In this document: positions 23,601 through 34,281 of the stretch, in pieces
How the letters are laid out: every line of letters starts with the position of its first letter
How positions within the stretch are numbered: position 1 is the stretch's first letter
Origin: Diplodia intermedia
Lineage: Eukaryota > Ascomycota > Dothideomycetes > Botryosphaeriales > Botryosphaeriaceae
Assembly (NCBI GenBank): GCA_021495925.1
Contig: JAKEKT010000092.1
Location: forward strand, 89,551-153,550
Direction of reading: 5' to 3'
Length of the DNA: 64,000 bases
The notes under the pieces: model-generated
The model's database searches: none
What the model was told of the DNA's origin: nothing
The model's input: the letters and a program-made list of their open reading frames with translations, nothing else
Program-made: the position numbers and the translations under genes

Positions 23601-24587
23601 ATTCGTCAATGACCCTGTTGAGCTTGTAGTATCCTGGTTTCTTGACGCTGTGATGCAACAGTAAGGGCTCCTCGGGCAAATGCGTTTTCTTGGCCCGCTT
23701 TGCTTCCTTGACAAGATTCTTGACCTGCTTCTGCGATAGGGAAATGGTCTCGTTGCCGCCATTGTCCAGGTCGAAGCGTAGTATCTCGATGAGCATGGGG
23801 GTTGTCTGGTTGATCTGGATAGGAATTCTGATATCCTTGGTGGAGCCGCCCAGGCAAAAGGACTCCTGGTTCGGGTTGAGCACGGCGGAACTACAAATGA
23901 TTAGCGGGAGTGTTTGAAATGACAAGGTGAGACGTACCCCTCCGGAAGAATGTGAATGACCTGTTTACCCAGGATAAGCGACTCGTTGTGCAAGACGGTC
24001 CACGGGTCAACGTTGTGTTCCTCGATAGCCAATTCGCGGTCGTAGACCAGCTTGAAAAGACCGGTAAAGAAGGACGTGATCGGTATCTAGTCCAAGTAAG
24101 CACATGTCATTCGGACATGGTACAATCCCAGGCTTACCCCGATTCTGAACATGAGCATGCCATCGACCAAGGCGTGTACGAGGAACAGGAAAACCATGGT
24201 GGGCGTGGACCACTCAAGCCACGGTATTCTCAACACGGGCAAGCCGAACAGGAAGAGCCCGTCTATCATGACCCACTTCATGAACAGCCATAGCGAGTCG
24301 GCCTCCTCATTGTGCAGGTTTATGAAATCGTAAGCCCGCCAGGCCAGCAGGGCGCCGTAGAGGAAGAAGGCGTACAGGCGCTGTGTCGGGGCGGGGATGA
24401 CGTCGGTCGACACAAGAGGGGCGGTGCCGTCGTTGGCAGGGTTCTTGTTCATGATGTTGATGTCGGTGAGGGGCGCGCGCACGCGCAGCGGCTTGGCGTC
24501 GGGAGTGCCATCTGCGGCTGGAGCTCTCTGAGCTGTGTCGGGCGTCTGGGGAAATGCGCCGTAGCGCATGCGAGGAGTCGCGCTCAT
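20614..24587 (-). CDS. POM152: Nucleoporin Pom152, pore membrane protein
   Basis: Three exons: 24587-24138, 24086-23938 and 23890-20614, giving 1291 residues, the usual size. The N-terminal part has the family block QRLYAFFLYGALLAWRAYD, LWLFMKWVMIDGLFLFGLP and LRIPWLEWSTPTMVFLFLVH, which contain the hydrophobic membrane segments. Exon 2 supplies FKLVYDRELAIEEHNVDP and the conserved ESLILGKQVIHILPEG. The long exon 3 encodes the lumenal chain of repeated immunoglobulin-like folds, seen as recurring GxPP(F/Y) motifs such as GTPPFRVMYS, GSPPYTIKYE and GTPPFEFTYT. Pom152 forms the membrane ring of the nuclear pore. The frame is also open to an ATG at 24815; I prefer 24587 (MSATPRMRYGAFPQTP) because the family starts like this and the extra 76 residues look random. 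Confidence 0.93.
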
Positions 24588-24961
24588 CTCATGCCGTGGC
24601 GGGGGGTCCAATCCGCTGGGGCGAGCATCCACGGACACGCGGGGGGCGGAGCCAGGCAACGGGTGGCGGCAGGCGGCTGGGTGGGCGTCGCGGTGCGATG
24701 TTTGGTGTTGATGCGTCTGCGTTGTCCGAAAACTGTTCGCGTCTTGCCCCGAGCTCGCCTCTTGACGCGCCGTAGGGCTGAGCTCCGCCCAAGCTCCGTC
24801 GCCCTCCTCCACCATGCGCGCCCTCCCGCCCCGGCCGTTGCACCAAGCGCCAAGCTCAAACGAACAATAAGGATGCTGCCTTCACCCGCCCACCATCGCC
24901 AATCCTCCAAGCCTCACCTCACTCGCACCTGAACCACCTACGCCTCGCCGGCTTCGCGACC
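24588..24961. promoter_or_regulatory. Divergent promoter region, POM152 and UCH-type deubiquitinase
   Basis: 374 bases between two divergent starts. GC-rich; no distinctive site. If POM152 started at the alternative ATG 24815, only 146 bases would remain. Confidence 0.45.
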
Positions 24962-26393
24962 ATGGCAACCCGTGCTTCAAAGCGGCGGAAGGTCAAGGAC
25001 ACCAACGGCACATCGAGCGGGCTCCCGGAGGAGAAGGACCGAGTTTTCCCCAATGATGCGTCCGTTGCAGCCACCGCCGAGGACAAGTGCAAATGGCAAG
25101 GGTTCTGCGAAATCGAAAACGACCCCGTACGTGCTACCACCGCCTTGCTTCAACTTTCATCCAGCTGACCGGACCCAGGCTTTCTTCAACGTCATGATCC
25201 AAGAATTCGGCGTCCAAGGCGTCAAGGTTCAAGAAGTCTTTGGTCTGGACGAAGCGTTGCTGGCCATGCTCCCGTGAGTGGTACCTGCACGTGACTAGTC
25301 GTGCAACTGCTCATCCCTGCGCCAGGAAGCCTGTACACGGTCTCATATTCCTCTTCCGCTACGTCGAGGACGACTTCATCCAGCAGGAAAGCACCTGCCC
25401 TGACCATGTGTGGTTCGCAAACCAGACGACCGGCAACGCCTGTGCCACCGTTGCTTTGCTCAACATCATCATGAATATTCCCGAGGCCGAGCTTGGAGAG
25501 AACCTACGGAGTTTCAAGGAGTTTACCGAATCCTTCACACCAGCTGCTCGTGGCGACCAGATCGTGCACTACGACTTTGTGAAGAACATTCACAACTCCT
25601 TCGCCAGGTGCGAGCCTTCAAGAGTGTTGACATTCCACAATTCATATTGACAACTTCCAGGAAAATCGACATGATGAACATCGACCTTCAGATGCAGCAC
25701 GACGCAACGGATAAGTCGAAGTCGAAGTCGTCCAACAAAAAGTCGAAGAATGCAGATGCCGCATTCCATTTCATCGCCTTCATGCCAATTGCTGGAGAAG
25801 TATGGAAGCTTGATGGGCTTGACCGGCAGCCTCAGAAGCTGGAGAAAACCGAAGGCGTTGATTGGCTGGAAGTCATTGCGCCCAACCTTGAGGCGCGCAT
25901 GGCTCAATACGAGGAAGGTCAGATCGAGTTCGGTCTTCTGGCCCTAGTGAGAGACCCTCTTGTGGACCACCGTCAACGTCTGGCCGAAAACATCAAGTTG
26001 ATTCACGCATGCGAAGATCGGCTTGCCAAGATCAACCCGGACTGGAAGGCTTTTGCGGTCACGGAAGATGGTGCCGGTGATTCCGTCATCACGGGACCTT
26101 CCTCCGAGCACTCGATAACCATTGCAGACATCCTCCAGGCCAAGATTCCCGAAGCGACGGAGAAAAGAATAAACGCGGACGATGACATCACGACATTGAT
26201 TGATCTACGACAGCGAGCAGTCACCGACCAGGCTGGCTTGAGGGCCGCCATCAGGGACGAGGAAACCACTGCCGCTGCGGACAGGCAGAAGGCAGAAAGT
26301 CGGAGACACGATTATGGACCCGCGATCCAGACATGGTTGAGAATGCTCGCAGAAGAAGGCGTTCTGAAGGACTTGATACAGGAAGTCGGCTAA
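24962..26393 (+). CDS. Ubiquitin C-terminal hydrolase, UCH37/UCHL5 type (peptidase C12)
   Basis: Four exons: 24962-25126, 25179-25273, 25326-25607 and 25661-26393, giving 424 residues. The catalytic set is visible: oxyanion glutamine Q120 and nucleophile C126 in NQTTGNACATVALLN, the histidine in AAFHFIAFMP, and the aspartate in EVWKLDGL. The N terminus has a basic nuclear-type signal (KRRKVK). After the catalytic domain comes a long helical region ending in WLRMLAEEGVLKDLIQEV, like the C-terminal ULD part of UCH37 that docks to the proteasome (Rpn13) or to other partners. It removes ubiquitin from chains or small adducts. All introns are 52-53 bp with GT-AG ends. It diverges from POM152. It is a ubiquitin-system gene near the RBR array, which may be chance. 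Confidence 0.92.
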
Positions 26394-26702
26394 ATGCCCG
26401 ATTCCCGGCGTGACTTTTGCAGCTTTATGAAGCGGAAATACCCCATCATCTCACTCAAACACCAGGATAGAGCGTGGATATACTCGAGGAATATTAGCGT
26501 CACATAACAGGTAGGAATGACTAATATCTGATCCCTGCCTGTATTGCACGTGATCTGCATTGTAGTAGTATTACATTTGTTTGGATTTTTTTCTGGGTAT
26601 CTGCGTTGGAAACTCAAGAAGCATTTTCTGGTCTTGGTTCTCGGTCTGGCACAAGCTAGAAACGACAGTCGGTGATACAGGTGTACTCAGCATGGTACCA
26701 CC
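26394..26702. other. Convergent intergenic region
   Basis: 309 bases between the UCH stop and the rhomboid stop; expected to hold both 3' UTRs. AT-rich compared with flanking genes. Nothing else seen. Confidence 0.45.
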
Positions 26703-27485
26703 TCAACGCCGGTAAGGGAACCGAAGGCGGCGCAGGACCAGCAGATAGTAAGCAGCGCCAAAGGCGGCACCGCCGAGGTGACTGCTATGGCCGATCTTGC
26801 TGTTCGGGTCGTTCATGTAGAAAGCGTCGTAGGCGATGTAGGCGGAGAACATTGCCCACGCCGGGATGCCGATAGGGATGAACATCAGCTGCCACTGCGC
26901 GCGAGGGGCAATCAGTGCAGCGGCGGCGGCCAGGCCTGAAACAGCACCACTGGCTCCAAGAGCGCCGGCGGATGTTCTTCCGGAGTCGGTCTGCTGCCTC
27001 TGAGCAACCCATCCCATAGAGCCAGCAAGACCGGCGCCAATGTAGAGGGTTGCAAGGCTGACAGGGCGTATGCCGGGCAGATACGAGATGACGGCGTCGC
27101 CGAAGGATTTGAGGGCAATCATGTTGAAGATGAAATGCGGTATGTTGAAATGTGAGAAGGCGTGAGTGATGGCGGTCCACCATCGGCCGTTGGTCATGTC
27201 TTCGCTTTTGAAAACGAAATTGTTGATCATGGCTTGCATGGCGCGGGGTTTGTCGAGGTTGAGCTGCTCGCTCTTGATTTGGATTGGTATGGTGTTGTCC
27301 GCATATTTCCAGGCAGCGAAGACGGCCGTGTTTAGGCCAAGGATGCCGAAAAGCAAGCGCTCGGATGACGCCTGGCCCGCCGTCTGGCCGAATGAACTGT
27401 AGAAGCGGCGTGCAGACGCAGCGTAGAGCTGCGCCTTCCCTGGCTGCACCTTGGCGCCGCGGAAAAGACCTGGACGGAGGAGCAT
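26703..27485 (-). CDS. Mitochondrial rhomboid serine protease (Pcp1/PARL family)
   Basis: Single exon, 260 residues. The catalytic serine lies in GASGAVSG and the catalytic histidine in HSSHLGGAAFG. The upstream rhomboid signature HAFSHFNIPHFIFNMIAL is intact. Six or so hydrophobic segments follow the usual order. The N terminus (MLLRPGLFRGAKVQ ... SARRFYSS) is basic, hydroxylated and without acids, as expected for mitochondrial import. In yeast the Pcp1 protease cleaves the dynamin Mgm1 and Ccp1 in the inner membrane. The protein is somewhat short for the Pcp1 family, so it could be a second mitochondrial rhomboid paralogue rather than the Mgm1 protease itself. Confidence 0.85.
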   Translation of the reverse strand: MLLRPGLFRGAKVQPGKAQLYAASARRFYSSFGQTAGQASSERLLFGILGLNTAVFAAWKYADNTIPIQIKSEQLNLDKPRAMQAMINNFVFKSEDMTNGRWWTAITHAFSHFNIPHFIFNMIALKSFGDAVISYLPGIRPVSLATLYIGAGLAGSMGWVAQRQQTDSGRTSAGALGASGAVSGLAAAAALIAPRAQWQLMFIPIGIPAWAMFSAYIAYDAFYMNDPNSKIGHSSHLGGAAFGAAYYLLVLRRLRFPYRR

Positions 27486-28127
27486 TGGTGCGGTTGGAGG
27501 AAGGTTGGTGGTGGTGGACGACGGACGCGCAGCAGCTCCGAGCTTGGGTCGGAATGCGCAGGGCTGAGTCAGGCGACATTACACCAATGACAGCGGGGTG
27601 CTCCCGAATTACACCAATGGGGGCGGGGGACGTCTGAGCTTCTGAGGCAAGACCAAACCTGCCTTGCCTCTTCACCACACCCTCTGCCCTGCCCGCACCT
27701 CCACCCGACACATTACCTCACGCCCACGCGCTTGCGCCCAATCCCACTCTCCTCCTCTTCTTTGCGTCCGCTCTCGCACCTGCCCCACGCTACTGCAGGT
27801 CTTTCTGTCCTCACCAGACACATCCTCGCGACAGCTCCTCCGTAACTGCGAGCCTCGCCTACAGCTCCGCCACTACGCTCCCACCGCGCTGCCGACTCGC
27901 CTCTCGCCCCGACATCGACCCCCGACCTCCCTCGCGCGCTCATCCTTTCCGCACCTCGCGCCATCTCCCTCGACGCCCACGCCCACTCGCACGCCAGCGG
28001 CCACGTGCTCGACGCCGACTCCCTTGAGCTCCAACCCCGCGCGACACCTGCCCTCTGCCTCCCGCTGGGCTGACCCGACCACGCCTTTCCCTCCTCGCCC
28101 CACCACCGAACCCACCTACCTCACTCA
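27486..28127. promoter_or_regulatory. Divergent promoter region, rhomboid and DHH1
   Basis: 642 bases. The DHH1 side, from about 27660, is very rich in C and T on the plus strand, a common feature of the leaders of highly expressed fungal genes. Frames across it reflect this composition and are not genes. A conserved intron within the DHH1 leader cannot be excluded. Confidence 0.5.
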
Positions 28128-29710
28128 ATGGCAGCAGACATTACGAACCAGCTCGCCGCGGCGAGCTTGAACGAGTCGTCGGCCGACTGGAAGAACGGCC
28201 TCCACGCACCCCCGAAGGACAACAGAGTACAGACCGAAGATGTCACGGCGACCAAGGGCTTGGAGTTCGAGGATTTCTACATTAAGAGAGAGCTGATGAT
28301 GGGCATCTTCGAGGCTGGCTTCGAGAAGCCGTCGCCCATCCAAGAAGAGACCATTCCCGTCGCCCTGACTGGCCGTGACATCTTGGCCCGCGCCAAGAAC
28401 GGCACCGGCAAGACGGCCGCCTTCGTCATCCCAACCCTCGAGCGCATCAATCCTAAGAGCACCAAGACCCAGGCCCTGATCTTGGTGCCGACGAGAGAAC
28501 TCGCTCTCCAGACCTCGCAGGTCTGCAAGACCCTGGGCAAGCACCTGGGCATCAATGTCATGGTCACCACCGGAGGCACGGGCCTCAAAGACGACATCAT
28601 CCGTTTGAGTGAGCCGGTCCACATCATTGTGGGTACGCCGGGTAGGATATTGGATCTGGCCAGCAAGGGCGTGGCCGATCTGTCGTCTTGTCCCACTTTC
28701 GTCATGGACGAAGCTGATAAGCTTCTTTCTCCCGAATTTACTCCCGTCATTGAACAGCTGTTGGCCTTCCACCCCAAGGATCGCCAGGTCATGCTCTTTT
28801 CCGCAACTTTCCCCATTGTCGTGAAGAGCTTCAAGGTATGCCAAGAATCTCCTCGTCCAGTCGACGCCGTCGACCATTTGGTTTTTAACAGGTAGCGCAG
28901 GACAAGCACATGAATCAGCCGTACGAAATCAACCTGATGGACGAACTTACCCTTCGCGGTATTACACAGTACTATGCTTTCGTTGAGGAGAAGCAGAAGG
29001 TCCACTGCTTGAACACGCTCTTCAACAAGCTCCAGATTAACCAGTCCATCATTTTCTGCAACTCGACCAATCGCGTCGAGCTCCTTGCCAAGAAGATCAC
29101 CGAACTTGGCTACTCCTGCTTCTATTCCCACGCCAAGATGCTTCAGCACGCCCGTAACCGTGTCTTCCACGACTTCAGGAATGGCGTGTGCCGCAACTTG
29201 GTTTGTTCCGATCTCCTTACCCGTGGTATCGATATCCAGGCCGTCAACGTTGTCATCAACTTCGATTTCCCCAAGAACGCTGAGACGTATCTTCACCGTA
29301 TCGGCCGTTCTGGTCGTTTTGGCCATTTGGGTCTGGCCATCAACCTGATCAACTGGGACGACCGCTTCAACCTCTACAAGATTGAGCAGGAGCTCGGCAC
29401 CGAAATCCAGCCGATTCCGCAAACCATTGAGAAGAAGCTCTACGTCTACGAGTCCCCGGAGAGCATTCCTCGTCCCATTTCCAACGCTCCGGCCAACAGG
29501 GGGCCTCCCCAACAGTCTCCACACCAGCAGCAACCCCTGCAGCCTCAGCAGGGACAGCCCCAGGAACAGGACCCGAACGCTCCTCGCGGAAACCCGCACG
29601 GTGGCCGTGGCGGGTATAGAGGTCGTGGAGGGTTCCAGGGCCAACGCCGTGGTGGCGGCCAGCGCAACGGGTACAATGGACAACAGCGTGCACCGCGGCC
29701 TCAGGCATAA
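28128..29710 (+). CDS. DHH1: DEAD-box RNA helicase Dhh1 (DDX6/Rck family)
   Basis: Two exons, 28128-28835 and 28892-29710, giving 508 residues; 56-bp intron in phase 0. Helicase motifs appear in order: Q motif with [23 protein letters not shown] (I), PTRELALQ (Ia), GTPGR (Ib), DEAD (II), SATFP (III), [14 protein letters not shown] (IV), RGIDIQAVN (V) and [11 protein letters not shown] (VI). Dhh1 promotes decapping and translational repression of mRNA in P-bodies and binds Pat1/Edc3. The C-terminal tail is rich in Gln, Pro and Gly with RGG-like repeats, as in other filamentous fungi. The intron lies between the two RecA lobes. Start context is TCAATGGC and the N terminus is conserved. Confidence 0.96.
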
Positions 29711-31578
29711 AATCTGAATTCTGGTTCGATCTCGGAGTTTAGAGGTTGAGGCACACGTTCAGACTTCCACTTGCAAACATCGTCGGCATCTCTCCCGGTT
29801 ATTCGCTATGGTCTTATGCTCCAGGAGCATGAGCGTTTTCTCTTTTTTTTTCCCTTTGCACATACTCACGTTTTCGCGACGACCACGATATCCGGACGGC
29901 TGGCCATGGGACTTGTCGCCTGGTTTTCTTTTCCTATCGGGTGTAATGGGTCCATGCCGGCGCATGAACGGGTCACGAATCTTCTGGTTGTCGCATCTGT
30001 AAAACATGCGCCTTGGGTTTCTCACGGTTTTTTTTTCTCCTTTCACTTTTCATTCCCCCTCGGATTTGCGTCGAGCATGGCGCCAGTCGCGATCTTGAAT
30101 CGGCCTTCACTTCGCTCGATATCCCGATGCTTTTCCACCGCTTTGCGGGCCGTTCCCATGGGTGTTCACGACAGGCGGCGTCCCTTTTGAACCAAAAAAA
30201 AGTTCCATTACCTTCTTTGATTAGACGACTCATGGGTATGGCATCGACGACGCCGGGCAGTTCAGGGAACAACCCCCACCAATAACGTCTACTGGACTTT
30301 CTCTACACCGATGCAGACCTCGTCGCGGTTCTGCACCTTCCACAAAGTAGCAACATATTAATCTGGACAGATGTGCTCGCGGCAGCGAGTACGTTCTTTG
30401 CGACGGACGAACGAAAAGACCTCACCCTATTCTGAGCGCTACTGCCACGACTCACACAGACATATCAACCGTTGATCGCCTTTTCAATCCATTGAAACGG
30501 ACCGGATCAGTCTGGGCTTCTCCACGCAGCTCTGTAGGCCGCTACGGATTGTTTCAGTCTCCCCTGACTCTATACGCCAACACGAACGAACTGGACGGAA
30601 ATTTGGCCACCTGAGAGATCTGTCCTGGAGATAAGACCTGGTAGAAAGAAGAAACAAATGCAAAAAACTTTTAAGAAGGAGCCGAATTGGGAAACAGATG
30701 GTTTGGGGGTACTCAGACGCTTCTTTTTGGTGAGAGAAAAGAGGAGCTTTTGCGTGCCGACGTGGTATAGCTATCTGCCTTCTTAATGACAAAACTTTTC
30801 CCCTCTTATTCTTGGGTTTGATTGTGATACATTTCTCGTTCCTTTGCATCTTCGTTCCAACTTCATTGGTTCGTGTTCTTCATGATAAAGTGCAGAGAGC
30901 CACGGAGCGTGTGGACTCATGGCTTCGATCCGAAATGAGTAGTTGCTTTCATTGGTTCAACGACATTATGCTGATCGAGAGAGAGAAAAATCAACGATTA
31001 TAGGCCCCTCAATCTCTTGACGCTTCCTTCGGTTACACACGAAGGTTTCCTCTCGGCTTTCGAGACGGACTACCAACTCCGCTCGTCTCGAGGGGGGAGA
31101 AAAAGAAACGTACGACTTGCATGCTCGGCGACGAGGTTGGTACCACGTTGACCCAACCAACATGCTTGCTTTGCTCCTTTCCGGCCACGACGAAGCGGGA
31201 TGGATCGTTTGAGCATCCCGCCACGTCGCGGACCTTGATTCGTCCATTTTCTCCCCCCCTTTCGTAGGCGAGGGCGTCACGCGAGGACCTTCCTTGTCTC
31301 GGGTCGTTGGATGGATTGGGGAAGAGGAGGAGGAGGCTCTGTGGGTGTGGTCGCCCGCCCGCCCGGCCGGCCTGCTTGTGGGTGGGTGGATGACCGGGGG
31401 GATTTGGTGACGCGGAGGTGACGGTGGGAATGGTACGTACGTATGTACCTACGTGTCTCTCTGGTATCTGGTACCTTTGGGGTCTCTTTGGCTCTTTTTT
31501 TTTTCTTCTTTCCCTTTTTAGTTCGCGGTCTTTTCGCACTTTGAACCCCTTCTTCTCAAGAGGTTGCTTATCGCCTAC

Positions 31579-31615
<37 letters not shown>

Positions 31616-31788
31616 AATATCGTTCCCCCAGTCACCATGGCGTGTTGACAGCCAGCCCTCCCTTCCTCAGCCTCTCCGGGTGCCGATCCTCGACGCGCGG
31701 CCGTTTCGGGGTATACTACCTCTCTGATCGAGCAGCACGCTTCTTCTCTGGAGTAGAGGAACCGGGGGACGAAAAAAAAAAACAAGCC
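29711..31788. other. Long intergenic region between DHH1 and RBR-E
   Basis: 2.1 kb. The left part should hold the DHH1 3' UTR and the right part the RBR-E promoter and leader, with T-rich tracts near 31495-31515 and a CA microsatellite near 31583. Frames inside (29771-30190 +, 31033-32367 -) have no domain. No gene, RNA or mobile element recognised. Confidence 0.45.
31583..31611 (+). repeat. (AC)n microsatellite
   Basis: An unbroken AC dinucleotide run of about 14 units lies some 180 bases before the RBR-E start codon, within its likely leader or promoter. Length is expected to vary between strains. Confidence 0.9.
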
Positions 31789-33584
31789 ATGAGCCCCATC
31801 GCTCGCCATGGCCCGCAGCAGCAGCAGAGCTCCTACAACAGCAGGAACAACCACCTTTTCCTGGACGAGCCAACGAGCTGGAGCTGGGATGCTTGGGATG
31901 CCGGGGAGGAAGGCGTGAAGGATGAGGAGCAGAGGTGTTGTATCGACGACGACGACGACGATGATGATGACGCGGACCTCGCGTGGCGCCTGCAGCTCGA
32001 AGCTCTGGAGGGCTGGGACGATGGGGATGATGGGGGCGATGCCGAGTTCGCGCTGCTGCAGCAGGTCGCGGAGATTGAGGAGGCGGAGAAGAAGGAGAAG
32101 GAGAAGGGGAAGGTGGGGGTGGCGGGGGAGGAGGGGGATGATGAGGAGTTGGCGTTGTTGGTGGCGTTGGAGGAGGTTGGAGGGTGGTGGTCGGAACCTC
32201 ATGAAGGAGACGTGGGAAGGGTGATGGAGAGGGACAACAGGGAATTGAAACCGGCAAGGGATATCGCATCGCCCAAGGTATCCTTGCCACCGACGACACC
32301 GCACTACGGTTCCGCACCGAAGAGCGCGGTTCGCCCCGGGCACGGCCAGGAAAGGAACAACAGCCATCCTCCCGCGACGACCAGGACGACTGGATCGGCA
32401 GCCGCTGTCTGCGCCGTTTGCAATGATCCCCCATCTCTACCTCCCACTCTGTCCTCGGTCTCACAGAGCGCCGTCGGCCTCGCCGTCCTGCCGTGTAACC
32501 ACGCATACTGCGCAGCTTGCCTTAACAATCTCTTCCGCGCCGCCATCAACGATCCGACGCTCTTCCCTCCGCGATGTTGCGGTCTGCGCGTCCCTCTAGA
32601 CGGTGCTGGCGAAGAGGAGGAGAGGGACAAAGGAGAGATGCGGCGAACCACCGACACTGCAAGTAGAGGCAGAGCAGGCGCGGACTATAGGCGATTGCTG
32701 AATGCAGTGACGGTAGAGGCGTTTGAGCGGCGGATGGCCAGGGACAGGAGAATGGCGACAGCGGCAGAAGCAACAACAACAGTGGCAGCAGGAACAGTGG
32801 GAGAGCAAAGAACAGCATCCGTAGCTGCAGCGACGACGGCTACAACAGAGGTCGATGAGGAATTCCTACGCATGGCAGAGGCGTGCGGATGGGCGAGATG
32901 TTGCGGGTGCGGGCGGTTCGTGGAGTTGGAGTATGGTTGCAATCACATGCGGTGTGTTGCCATTCTTCTTTTCCTTTCCACTTCTTTTTCTTTCTTCTCT
33001 TCTTTTTCTTTCTTCTCTTCTTGTGCTTGAAATCCGGCTTCTTGTAGTCTCTAAATTGAGACAACTTGAGCTTATCATGGGTACTGACTGGTCATCAGGT
33101 GCTGCTGCGGCGCGCACTTCTGCTACGCTTGCGGCAAGCCGTGGAAGACGTGCGACTGCGCACAGTGGGACGAAGAGAGGTTGCTCAAGAGGGCAACGGA
33201 CCTCGTTGCTCCTCCCGCCACTGCCGCCGCCACCAGAACAGCGGCGGTTGCAGTAGCACCGGTCGACGGAGACGACGACTCCAATTGCACACGGCGGCAG
33301 CGACAAACGCCGCAGGACACCGAGCCAGCTCCCGACGACCTCCCCACAGGGGGGCGGCGGGACGATGCAGCAGCATCAAACACACGCACAAATCCGCCCG
33401 TCCAGCAGCGGCAGCAACGCCGACAGCATCAGCGGCCCGCCACCCAGCCCAGACAGCAGCCCCCATCCGCACCACGAGCACCGCCACCGCCACCACCACC
33501 ACCTCCTCCTCCCCCTACTCATTCCCACCCCCCTCCACCCCTCCACAGCCGCAACCGCACCCACAACCCCAGCACCAACGAGAA

Positions 33585-33622
<38 letters not shown>

Positions 33623-34281
33623 ACCCTCCCCCACCCTACCCCGGCCCACCACTCCCCTCAGACCTCATCTTCTACCACCACCACCACAACTCCAGCTACC
33701 CCAGCGGCGGCGGCGGCGCGAACAATCGTCCACCACCACCTGCACAGCCCCTCACCCGCGCCGAATACGCCCGTCTGCGCGCCAGCGTGCGCACGGTCGT
33801 CGACGCGCTGAACGCCGTGTTGGCGGCGATGGACAGGGAGGGGGGAGAAGGAGGAGGAGAAGAAGAAGAAGAAGGCTGTGGTGGTGGTAGCAACGGCGCG
33901 GGGAGGGTGGATCGACGGCGTCGGCTGCTCGGCTTTGTTGGCGATGGGGAGAGAGGAGGGAGGGGTGGAGGAGGGTTGGGGAGGGGGGGACGGGGGCGGT
34001 GCTGTGGTGGTGGTGGTGGTGGTGGTGGGCATGGGAGGTGGGTGGTTGTTGGAGGAGGGGGAGGCGGGGGGGATCCGGGGCGCGGTGGTGGTGGTGGTGG
34101 TGGGGATGGTGGGTTGGAAAAGTGCGAGGGCTGTGCTCGGTGGTATGGGTTTGATATTTGGTATCGGCGCGGTGGTGATGGTGGCGGAGGCGAGGGCGAG
34201 GGGGCCGGTGGTGGTGGAGTGATGGTTTGTGAGGGGTGTGGGGTTAGGGCGTGTTGGTTTTGTAGGGAGTATCGATTGTGA
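31789..34281 (+). CDS. RBR-E: RING-type protein with RING1 and RING2, IBR zinc site replaced, Gly/Pro-rich tail
   Basis: Two exons, 31789-32951 and 33099-34281, giving 781 residues; intron of 147 bp. The N-terminal 200 residues are acidic with aspartate and glutamate runs. RING1 is CAVCND ... CNHAYCAACLNNLF ... RCC. As in RBR-A, no IBR zinc array follows; about 120 residues of Arg/Glu- and Ala/Thr-rich sequence lie in its place. RING2 is CCGCGRFVELEYGCNHMRC with the catalytic-type cysteine at residue 389, coded directly after the intron, then CGAHFCYACGKPWKTCDC. A long Pro/His/Gly-rich segment of low complexity follows, and the last 50 residues form the C-terminal zinc module (CEGCARWYG ... 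CEGCGVRACWFC). The closest relatives in the window are RBR-A and RBR-C. Orientation is opposite to the main array and five housekeeping or unrelated genes lie between. The low-complexity part makes exact exon 2 structure less certain. Confidence 0.72.
34002..34130 (+). repeat. GGT/GGG-rich low-complexity tract in RBR-E
   Basis: Repeated GGT, GGG and GGA triplets encode glycine runs in the tail of RBR-E. The strand is nearly free of pyrimidines for long stretches, so it may form G-quadruplexes; that is inference. Confidence 0.6.

Noticed and set aside
29771..30272. Overlapping short frames on both strands after DHH1
   Set aside because: Within the likely 3' UTR of DHH1 and flanking spacer; no domain and poor start contexts.
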